Shown here: positions 8,878 through 16,098 of the stretch, piece by piece
Position numbering within the stretch: the stretch's first letter is position 1
Layout of the letters: each line of letters opens with the position of its first letter
Assembly (NCBI GenBank): GCA_002315435.1
Contig: DCFW01000003.1
Coordinates: 62,001 to 126,000, forward strand
Direction: 5' to 3'
From: Bacteroidales bacterium UBA1794
GTDB lineage: Bacteria > Bacteroidota > Bacteroidia > Bacteroidales > Bacteroidaceae
Length of the DNA: 64,000 nucleotides
Notes under the pieces: generated by a model
The model's database searches: none
What the model was told of the DNA's origin: nothing
Seen by the model: the letters and a program-made list of their open reading frames with translations, nothing else
Translations under genes and position numbers: made by a program

Positions 8878-8921
8878 AAAAAAATGATTCCGGAGTCCAT
8901 TAATTGGACTACTGGAATCAT
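8878..8921 (-). terminator. Rho-independent terminator after purM
   Basis: On the minus strand ATGATTCC pairs with GGAATCAT, with an inner 6-bp stem around a 5-base loop, and a run of seven Ts follows. It begins 18 bp after the purM stop and ends just before the GTG proposed for prfA. It could also attenuate read-through into prfA-pyrF. Confidence 0.85.
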
Positions 8922-8938
8922 ACAATATTTTTATTAAA

Positions 8939-10105
8939 CTAATAACGAAATTCTCCAAACTCGCTTTTAATGATCAATTCTTTTTTATCGCTAGCCTCTA
9001 CATGACCAACGATTTGAGCATCAATATCAAATGTTTTGGATATGTTAATTACTTTTTCTGCCTCTTCGGGTGAAACGTATATTTCCATACGATGTCCCAT
9101 GTTGAAGACTTTGTACATTTCACTCCATTCCGTATGACTTTGTTCTTGAATTGTTTTAAACAAAGGTGGAACAGGGAATAGATTATCTTTGATTACGCGG
9201 ACATTTCCTACGAAGTGCATTACTTTGGTTTGTGCACCACCACTACAATGAACCATGCCGTGTATTTGAGATCTCATTTCATCCAATATCTTTTTTATAA
9301 CAGGTGCATAGGTGCGGGTGGGGGAAAGCACAAGCTTTCCTGCATTTAAAGGTGAGTTTTCAATCTCATCGGTAAGAGATAAATTCCCGCTGTATATCAA
9401 ATCTTCCGGTACAGCATGATCAAAACTTTCAGGATATTTCTTTGCTAAATATTTTGCAAAAACATCATGGCGGGCAGATGTAAGTCCATTGCTTCCCATT
9501 CCCCCATTATATTCCTTCTCGTATGTAGCTTTTCCGTATGATGATAACCCTACAATTACATCGCCTGCATGGATATTCGCATTGTTGATAACATCGCTGC
9601 GTTTCATACGACATGTCACCGTACTATCAACAATAATGGTGCGAACTAAGTCTCCTACATCTGCAGTCTCACCCCCTGTCGCATAAACGCCGACTCCCAT
9701 GTTTCGTAGTTCTGCCAGCAATTCGTCTGTTCCATTGATGATTGCAGATATTACTTCACCCGTAATAAGCATTTTGTTGCGTCCAATAGTAGATGAAACT
9801 AATATATTATCCGTTGCTCCTACGCACAAGAGATCATCAATATTCATAATTAGAGCATCTTGGGCAATGCCTTTCCACACTGATATATCACCAGTTTCTT
9901 TCCAATATAAATATGCTAGACTTGATTTAGTCCCGGCTCCGTCAGCATGCATTATATTACAGTATTGAGGGTCTCCACCCAAAATATCCGGGATTATTTT
10001 ACAGAAAGCATTAGGATATATACCCTTATCGATGTGTTTGATGGCGTTATGGACGTCTTCTTTCGAAGCGGACACACCACGCATCATATATCTTTGATCG
10101 CTCAT
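8939..10105 (-). CDS. purM: phosphoribosylformylglycinamidine cyclo-ligase (AIR synthetase)
   Basis: PurM closes the imidazole ring of AIR in purine synthesis, using ATP. The N-terminal part carries HADGAGTKSSLAYLYW and DALIMNIDDLLCVGA, the PurM/SelD-type nucleotide and substrate segments. The middle has VYATGGETADVGDLV, and the C-terminus GMVHCSGGAQTKVMHF. At 388 aa it is longer than the enterobacterial enzyme but usual for Bacteroidetes. The ATG overlaps the stop of the 60-residue gene by 4 bp (ATGA), suggesting translational coupling to the kinase-like pair upstream. A terminator follows. Confidence 0.93.
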   Translation of the reverse strand: MSDQRYMMRGVSASKEDVHNAIKHIDKGIYPNAFCKIIPDILGGDPQYCNIMHADGAGTKSSLAYLYWKETGDISVWKGIAQDALIMNIDDLLCVGATDNILVSSTIGRNKMLITGEVISAIINGTDELLAELRNMGVGVYATGGETADVGDLVRTIIVDSTVTCRMKRSDVINNANIHAGDVIVGLSSYGKATYEKEYNGGMGSNGLTSARHDVFAKYLAKKYPESFDHAVPEDLIYSGNLSLTDEIENSPLNAGKLVLSPTRTYAPVIKKILDEMRSQIHGMVHCSGGAQTKVMHFVGNVRVIKDNLFPVPPLFKTIQEQSHTEWSEMYKVFNMGHRMEIYVSPEEAEKVINISKTFDIDAQIVGHVEASDKKELIIKSEFGEFRY

Positions 10106-10284
10106 GAATTATATAATTGATTTAATTTAATATCAGATCCTTTTATCCGATAGATTCGTCCCGTTTCATCAGCACAAACTAATTCATTCCCTTGTCGTTT
10201 ACTTCTTTCAACAAGGCGTTGTGAAACAAGGAGCAGTCCTTGTCTTATTTTACTACGTAATTCTAAAACTTCCTGCTCATTCAT
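10102..10284 (-). CDS. small partner protein of the zeta-like kinase (possible antitoxin)
   Basis: A charged 60-residue protein with a predicted helical first half (NEQEVLELRSKIRQGLLLVS) and a short beta-like tail (ELVCADETGRIYRIKG). Its start overlaps the upstream kinase gene by 8 bp and its stop overlaps the purM ATG by 4 bp, so three genes are packed without spacing. Small proteins of this kind often accompany COG4185 zeta-like ATPases, from memory of such loci; this suggests a kinase-binding or antitoxin role, which is inference. No DNA-binding motif is evident. Real coding is supported by the tight overlaps on both sides. Confidence 0.7.
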   Translation of the reverse strand: MNEQEVLELRSKIRQGLLLVSQRLVERSKRQGNELVCADETGRIYRIKGSDIKLNQLYNS

Positions 10285-10846
10285 AATTTTGTATTTTTTT
10301 GAAAGTGGTGGGATTATTAATGGTAGCTCCCAAGTCTTTGTTTCCTTCGGCTATGGTTTCTAGCTTTAAGTCTGAGCTATTAATAATACTCCAATTGTCA
10401 CAAATGGGTATGTAAAGATCAAACAGGTTTTTTATCCCGGCTTTGTAGCGTCGGTAAATAACATCGGTGTGTATATTATGCCCACCTTCACGAACTCTTT
10501 GTGCAACGCGTTCTACAGCAAGTTGTGGTGACTCTAGCCAAAAGTAGAGTAGTGTAACCACATATCCCATATTTTGCGCTTGTTTTATAAGTTTGGCATA
10601 TGAACGAGTCGCCAATGTGGTTTCAAAGGCGAAGTCTTGCTTGCGAGAAAATAGATCCAGCAAGCGTCTTATCATAATTTTTCCAGCTTCAATAGCGACA
10701 CTTTCTGGATTGAAAGGAGAAAGTCCTTTTGCGATTTCGTCAGCATTGACAAATTCTTTGCAGCTGAGTATTTCTGGCAATACGGTATAAGAAGCCGTTG
10801 TTTTGCCGGCTCCATTACATCCCGATATTATAAATAGTCTTTGCAT
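10277..10846 (-). CDS. zeta-toxin-like P-loop kinase (COG4185 type)
   Basis: A 189-residue P-loop protein resembling zeta toxins and related small-molecule kinases. The start shows Walker A GCNGAGKTTAS (residues 9-19), then FVNADEIAKGLSPFNPESVA, the substrate Asp region, FAFETTLATRSY, and an Arg-rich lid RVAQRVREGGHNI. Zeta toxins phosphorylate UDP-N-acetyl sugars; whether this one does is unknown. A longer frame starts with TTG at 10873, but that codon lies inside a clear -7 promoter element, so I take the ATG at 10846. The gene overlaps a 60-residue partner and leads into purM. It may be a resident toxin pair or a housekeeping kinase. Confidence 0.8.
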   Translation of the reverse strand: MQRLFIISGCNGAGKTTASYTVLPEILSCKEFVNADEIAKGLSPFNPESVAIEAGKIMIRRLLDLFSRKQDFAFETTLATRSYAKLIKQAQNMGYVVTLLYFWLESPQLAVERVAQRVREGGHNIHTDVIYRRYKAGIKNLFDLYIPICDNWSIINSSDLKLETIAEGNKDLGATINNPTTFKKIQNYE

Positions 10847-10870
10847 GGACTTCTTTTTTTTATTTCTTGA

Positions 10871-10878
10871 CAAAAGTA
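10871..10878 (-). promoter_or_regulatory. -7 element upstream of zeta-like kinase
   Basis: TACTTTTG on the minus strand fits TAnnTTTG exactly and lies about 25 bp before the ATG at 10846. No TTTG is found 19-21 bp further upstream. It decides against the TTG start at 10873. Confidence 0.5.
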
Positions 10879-10932
10879 CGGAAATAATTTTGTTTAAACT
10901 TTTAATTTAGCAAATATTAAAAGATTGCCTCC

Positions 10933-11523
10933 TTAAAACTTTACTTGTGGAACTTTTTCAGTGCCTTGTTCAGCTTCGAAATACCCTTTCTTATCGAAAC
11001 CTAAAATGCCTGCAAATATTATTTGAGGGAATCTGCGTACATAACTATTATATTCCTGTGTTGTTTGATTGAAGTCATGTCGCGCTACGCTTATTCTGTT
11101 TTCAGTACCTTCTAATTGAGCTTGCAATTCAATAAAGTTTTCGTTTGCTTTCAGATTTGGATAATTCTCACTGATAGCCATTAACTTCCCTAGAGCACTG
11201 CTTACATCACCTTGAGCTTTTTGATATGTTCTTAATTTCTCCGGAGTTAAGTTCTCAGGGCTTACTGTAATCTGTGTTGCTTTCGCACGTGCATTTATTA
11301 CTTCTTCTAAAGTACTTTTCTCATGAGTTGCATATCCCTTTACTGTATTTACTAAATTGGGTATTAAATCGGATCTGCGTTGATATTGATTCTCTACATT
11401 ACTCCATGCTTGTGTGACACTTTCTTGTTTGCTTACCATTGAGTTATAAGAAGAACATGAACCTCCTATAGAAATGAGTAGGACTACGGCCACAATAATT
11501 AGGATGATAGATGATTTTTTCAT
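10933..11523 (-). CDS. lemA: LemA family protein
   Basis: A membrane-anchored LemA protein. It has an N-terminal hydrophobic segment (IILIIVAVVLLISIGGSC, residues 5-22) followed by long helices typical of the family: ESVTQAWSNVENQYQRRSDL, LVNTVKGYATHEKSTLEEV, FIELQAQLEGTENRISVARH and YNSYVRRFPQII. The Gly-Gly-Ser-Cys at the end of the hydrophobic segment might be a weak lipobox. LemA's biochemical role is not established. The frame can be extended two codons to a TTG, but the ATG at 11523 is preferred. It is monocistronic, with its own promoter. Confidence 0.93.
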   Translation of the reverse strand: MKKSSIILIIVAVVLLISIGGSCSSYNSMVSKQESVTQAWSNVENQYQRRSDLIPNLVNTVKGYATHEKSTLEEVINARAKATQITVSPENLTPEKLRTYQKAQGDVSSALGKLMAISENYPNLKANENFIELQAQLEGTENRISVARHDFNQTTQEYNSYVRRFPQIIFAGILGFDKKGYFEAEQGTEKVPQVKF

Positions 11524-11551
11524 AAACAAATTAATTAATTGAGTTATGGCA

Positions 11552-11582
11552 CAAATATAATGTGAATGTACGATATTGCAAA
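11552..11582 (-). promoter_or_regulatory. consensus Bacteroides promoter for lemA
   Basis: TTTG, exactly 19 bases, then TATATTTG on the minus strand: a full match to the Bacteroides sigma-ABfr consensus, about 29 bp before the lemA ATG. It is the clearest promoter in the window. Confidence 0.8.
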
Positions 11583-11597
11583 ATATTATGCCTGATT

Positions 11598-13655
11598 TTA
11601 GATATTTCTTTCAGGCTTAGGATAAATTAAGGGTAAAGTAAGAATAAAACGACTTCCACTAGTATAGTATTTGTCTATATTCAATGTTCCTCCCATTTTC
11701 TCAGAAATAGTTCTAGCGATAGATAATCCTAATCCTGTTCCTTGTGTAAATTCATTTAATTTATAAAAGCGTTCAAAAACTTCTTCTTGCTTTTCTATTG
11801 GTATGCCAGGCCCTGTATCTGATACAGATATTTGAAGTGTCTGTTTGATCTCATTAATTTGATAATCTACAATTATATTTCCTTGATTGGTAAATCTTAT
11901 TGCATTTCTTAATAATTGTCCTATGATTTGCATTAATCGATTTGCGTCATTCATTATCATAAGCATTTGGCTTGTCGGATTGAATACGAATTCAATATCC
12001 TTTTTGTTGTTTCTTTTTGTCAAATCAATGCAGCTTTGTAGAATTCCGTTTATTTCGCATGGAAAATCACATGGAATTGTTTCCATTTGATCTAATTCTG
12101 AGATATTTAATACATCATTAATTAAGCTTAGTAATTCGTTGCTACTTGACTCAATTATATTTGCATATTCGACATGTTCATTATTGTCATTGAAATAGCT
12201 GGTAAGAACTTGTGAAAAACCAACAATTTGATTCAGTGGAGTTCGTATTTGATGTGTCATGTTTTGTATGAACTCAGTCTTCATCTGGCTAGCTTGTTCC
12301 ACTTTTATTTTTGCAAGTTTCAGCTCTTTTTGGGATTTAGTTAGTTGTAAGTTATGCTCCAATGCTTCAAATTCTGAAATTTTGAGCCTGTTGTTCAATT
12401 TCTTTTCTCTTAAGAGCAAAACAAAGAATAGACAAAGAAAAACACTCATAAAAAAGATAATGTTTCGGCGATATTTAAGTTGGTTCTTTTGATAGTCAAC
12501 ATTAAGTTTGTCATTGTCTGAACTTAGTTGGTCCATATTTAATATAGTGACATATTCTCCTATTGATAGATTTGCTCTATTTAATTTTAATGAGTCAATG
12601 TCTGTAGCATATTTTTTGTAATAAGCCAATGCCTGCGTCATGTTTCCTTGTTCTTCGTATATTTGTGCTTTGTAGAGTGATAGTTTATATTGTTTATCAT
12701 AATAATGTAACTGGTTGTTAGCTGAACACCATAGCTGTAACATGTCTAATGCTTTATCGTACTGTTTAATTGCTTGGTAATATAGAAACTTATTTTCGTA
12801 TAGTCTCTCACTTCGTAGGTTTAGTATAGGATATTGTGTAAGCATTTTTTCTGCTTTTTCCATATACATGCTTGCGTTTTTCCAATTTTTCATATTCGTG
12901 TAAAAACGTAAGTATGTTGCAGCTACTATAAATTGTTGGGAAATAGTGTGGGCATCTTTTTCAGCTTTAATCAAAGCACTTCCTGCATTTCCATATTGCT
13001 TTGTGTGTATATAATAATTACAAATGTCAATATAGTTATATGAGATATTGTATTGATAGTCTCTGTTCTTTTCTAAAATTTTTATTTCCTTTTGTTTACT
13101 CTCAAAAGCGAGTTGATCTATTCCTTGAGCTTCATAGTATGCAGAAAAGCAATGATAACAAGTCGCGATACCTATATCGCTTTTATCCTTTCCAGCATCT
13201 TTTTGCATCTTTTTTATTTCTTCTAATGCTAAATTTAATCTTCCTGTAGTTATATAGTGTCTAATAATGCCGTTACTCCATCCTAAATAGTAATAGTAAG
13301 GTTGTTTCGTTTTCTTTGCGTACTTCTTTATATTTTCTGTGGCTTGTATTATTTGCTCTGTAGATGATTGATAGACATAGGATATAGTTTTGTAATATAG
13401 TGATGTGGCTTGTATTTGTTGATTATTAATTCTTTCTGCTTCCTGATATAGCTTGTCTGCATAGGGTAGTGCTTGAATGGTATTAATGTTATTCTGACAA
13501 CATTGGATATATTTTTCAAATCTTCCATTTTTAGAAAGTATCTCCATTTCATCTTGGGAATAAGCCTGTAACTTCATTCCAAACGTGCAGATAATGAGTA
13601 TTAAACATGCTTTACCCCAAGTGCTCGAAAAATATGTGTTTCTTCTTTCTACCAT
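11598..13655 (-). CDS. TPR-containing membrane sensor histidine kinase
   Basis: A 685-residue sensor kinase. After a signal-like N-terminus (CLILIICTFGMKLQAYSQ) comes a periplasmic region of about 360 residues made of tetratricopeptide-like helical pairs (e.g. KYAKKTKQPYYYYLG, ALAYYKKYATDID). Then come one membrane span (IIFFMSVFLCLFFVLLL, about 395-412), a coiled linker, and HisKA with the phospho-acceptor His in NMTHQIRTPLNQIVGF (about residue 470). HATPase boxes are LLRNAIRFT, SVSDTGPGIP and GTGLGLSIA. There is no receiver or DNA-binding domain, and no response regulator gene is adjacent, so it is an orphan. It lies downstream of the xyloglucan-like PUL on the same strand with a 232-bp gap. 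Confidence 0.92.
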   Translation of the reverse strand: MVERRNTYFSSTWGKACLILIICTFGMKLQAYSQDEMEILSKNGRFEKYIQCCQNNINTIQALPYADKLYQEAERINNQQIQATSLYYKTISYVYQSSTEQIIQATENIKKYAKKTKQPYYYYLGWSNGIIRHYITTGRLNLALEEIKKMQKDAGKDKSDIGIATCYHCFSAYYEAQGIDQLAFESKQKEIKILEKNRDYQYNISYNYIDICNYYIHTKQYGNAGSALIKAEKDAHTISQQFIVAATYLRFYTNMKNWKNASMYMEKAEKMLTQYPILNLRSERLYENKFLYYQAIKQYDKALDMLQLWCSANNQLHYYDKQYKLSLYKAQIYEEQGNMTQALAYYKKYATDIDSLKLNRANLSIGEYVTILNMDQLSSDNDKLNVDYQKNQLKYRRNIIFFMSVFLCLFFVLLLREKKLNNRLKISEFEALEHNLQLTKSQKELKLAKIKVEQASQMKTEFIQNMTHQIRTPLNQIVGFSQVLTSYFNDNNEHVEYANIIESSSNELLSLINDVLNISELDQMETIPCDFPCEINGILQSCIDLTKRNNKKDIEFVFNPTSQMLMIMNDANRLMQIIGQLLRNAIRFTNQGNIIVDYQINEIKQTLQISVSDTGPGIPIEKQEEVFERFYKLNEFTQGTGLGLSIARTISEKMGGTLNIDKYYTSGSRFILTLPLIYPKPERNI

Positions 13656-13671
13656 ATCATTAATATGGTTA

Positions 13672-13679
13672 CAAAGATA
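13672..13679 (-). promoter_or_regulatory. -7 element upstream of the orphan kinase
   Basis: TATCTTTG on the minus strand fits TAnnTTTG and ends 16 bp before the kinase ATG. No matching -33 element. The rest of the gap 13656-13887 shows no gene or strong hairpin. Confidence 0.4.
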
Positions 13680-13887
13680 AAATTTAATTCCTGAAAAATA
13701 TTCTTTCTTCTGGAAAAGGATAAAGTCTCTATTTTTTAATGACTTGTTTTAAATGACATCTAGCAATTTATCCACAATAATGAGGAATGAGTTTTTTATT
13801 TAGTTTCAGTATGGTTGAGTATAAGAACAAGCATAACGGGTATTGGAACTTTTTCCCGATTATACTTGTCCTTTTACTTAATATTGT

Positions 13888-16098
13888 TTATTTAAAAGTG
13901 AGTTCTATTGTAGACTTTATATCTGTGGATGATGAACCAATGTACGCTTTGAATTTACCTGGCTCGTTGCGCCAAGTTTGCTGTGCATCATCATAGAAAC
14001 TCAGCATGTCAGGAGTAATTTTAAATGTAATGTTTGTTGTTTCTCCTGGTGCAAGCTCTATTTTGTTAAATCCTTTGAGTTCTTTTCGTGGACGTGGAAC
14101 GCTCGGATTTTCTTCTCCAATATATAGCTGTACAACTTCTTTTCCTTTGATTTTGCCTGTATTGGTAATAGGAATTGATATTTTAAACTCTCCATTTTGT
14201 GTTAGAGTGTTCTTTGCAAATGTTGCTTTGCCATATTTAAATGTCGTGTAGCTTAATCCATAACCGAATGGGAATAGTGCGGTAATGTTTTTTGAATCGT
14301 TCCATCTGTAGCCTACAAATATATCTTCTTTGTAGATTTCTTTGTAATTTACCCCCGGATATGATTCTGCATCAAAACTATGCGCACCGACATCTGCTAA
14401 TTTAACAGGAAATGTAAATGGAAGCTTCCCGCTTGGATTTACATCTCCACTTAAAATATCAACCAGTGAGTTTCCTGCTTCACTACCTAAATACCACCCT
14501 TGGATGATTGCAGGTATTTTTTCTTTCCATGGCATTGCCATTGCATTACCACTCAAAAGGGTTAAAATTATGTTTTTGTTAACTTTGGAAAGAGCTTCGA
14601 TGAGTTGATCTTGTTTAAAAGGTAAATTGAGTGATTCTCTATCGCCACTTTCACAGTCTTGGCGGAAATTTTTGTTTAATCCACCTATATAGATTATTAA
14701 ATCAGCTTTTTGAGCTTCCTTGACAGCTTCATCTCTTAGTGAATCTGCAGAATATGGAGAAGGGGCGACATGACCATAGGTTGTTGGGCCAGAGGCATAT
14801 CCCATCGTATAATGTATCGCTTCTCCATATTTCGTTTGCAAGGCTGATAATGGAGATATTTCTTTAGAAACCTTTAATCCTGCTGCACCTCCACCAGAAG
14901 TGAGTTGTTTGATAGCATTTTCTCCTATAACTAATATATTTTTATAGCGTTTGGCTTCTATTGGTAATAATCTTTTTTTATTATCGTTTTTCAATAGAAC
15001 AATACCTTCATCTGCAATTTCACGTGCTGCATTTAGATGTTCTTGACTCCCGAAGGAACCGTAAGAACGATTTGTATTCATGGCAGTGCGGAATATCAAA
15101 CGTAATATGCGAGAGGCTTTGTCATTAATATTGCTCATTGGAATGCTTCCTTCCTTGAGAGCTTTTAAATAGTTCCGGCCGAGATAATAATCATCATATG
15201 CGAAAGTTTTGCCTTTATCCATTCCATTTGTCCATGTACCCATTTCTATGTCAAGTCCGCCTAAAGCTGAAGCCATTGTACTATGTGCTCCTCCCCAGTC
15301 GGAAACAACAGCACCATCGAATCCCCAATCAGTTTTTAATATTTTGTTCAGTGTGAGTTGACTTTCACATCCATGTTCTCCTCTAATTTTGTTATATGAT
15401 CCCATAATGCTCCAAGCATGTCCTTTTTCTACAGCAGCTTTCCATGCAGGTAAATATATTTCATGTAATGCACGGTCACTAATTTGCACATCTACACTGT
15501 CGCGCCATGTTTCTTGGTTATTTAGAAGATAATGCTTTACACAGACAGCGACTCCGTTGTTTTGTACATTCTGAATGTATTGAACAACTAATTGGGAGGT
15601 CAGATAAGGATCTTCTCCCATATATTCGTAGTTTCGACCATTGAGTGGTGTTCTGTATATATTTATACCAGGGCCCAGCATAATGTCTTTGTGGCGATAA
15701 CGGAATTCTTCACCAATAGACTTACCATATAAGGCTGCCATTTTGGGATTCCATGTGGCAGCTAAGCAAGAAAGTGCAGGAAAACCTGTACATGCATCAT
15801 TAGTCCATCCTGCAGGTGTCCAACTATCCCATGATATTTCTTCTCTTACGCCATGAGAGCCATCACTCATCCATAATTCTGGAATGCCTAGGCGTGGTAC
15901 ACCGTGACTACTGAATTTTGATTGCGCAGTGCACAGTGCGACTTTTTCTTCAAGAGTCATTTTAGACAAAGCATCTTTTACTCTTGCTTCAATTGGCTGG
16001 TTTGGATCTAAATATACAGGAATGTTTTGTGCTTGACTCGTAACTGTCATTAGCGTTAGCATTACTGATAATAAGACTTTTTTTCTGATGTTCTTCAT
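13888..16098 (-). CDS. GH3 beta-glucosidase (periplasmic)
   Basis: A glycoside hydrolase family 3 enzyme, most likely a beta-glucosidase. It has a signal peptide (VMLTLMTVTSQAQ). The catalytic TIM barrel carries the nucleophile Asp in GAVVSDWGGAHS (about residue 265) and the substrate-binding KHYLLNNQE. The second domain includes EIADEGIVLLKND, and a C-terminal fibronectin-like domain is seen around VVQLYIGEENPSVPRPRKEL. At 736 aa it is normal. Its ATG overlaps the GH2 stop by 4 bp, the last gene of the PUL operon. In this context it would release glucose from degalactosylated and dexylosylated cello-oligosaccharides, which is inference from the neighbours. Confidence 0.93.
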   Translation of the reverse strand: MKNIRKKVLLSVMLTLMTVTSQAQNIPVYLDPNQPIEARVKDALSKMTLEEKVALCTAQSKFSSHGVPRLGIPELWMSDGSHGVREEISWDSWTPAGWTNDACTGFPALSCLAATWNPKMAALYGKSIGEEFRYRHKDIMLGPGINIYRTPLNGRNYEYMGEDPYLTSQLVVQYIQNVQNNGVAVCVKHYLLNNQETWRDSVDVQISDRALHEIYLPAWKAAVEKGHAWSIMGSYNKIRGEHGCESQLTLNKILKTDWGFDGAVVSDWGGAHSTMASALGGLDIEMGTWTNGMDKGKTFAYDDYYLGRNYLKALKEGSIPMSNINDKASRILRLIFRTAMNTNRSYGSFGSQEHLNAAREIADEGIVLLKNDNKKRLLPIEAKRYKNILVIGENAIKQLTSGGGAAGLKVSKEISPLSALQTKYGEAIHYTMGYASGPTTYGHVAPSPYSADSLRDEAVKEAQKADLIIYIGGLNKNFRQDCESGDRESLNLPFKQDQLIEALSKVNKNIILTLLSGNAMAMPWKEKIPAIIQGWYLGSEAGNSLVDILSGDVNPSGKLPFTFPVKLADVGAHSFDAESYPGVNYKEIYKEDIFVGYRWNDSKNITALFPFGYGLSYTTFKYGKATFAKNTLTQNGEFKISIPITNTGKIKGKEVVQLYIGEENPSVPRPRKELKGFNKIELAPGETTNITFKITPDMLSFYDDAQQTWRNEPGKFKAYIGSSSTDIKSTIELTFK

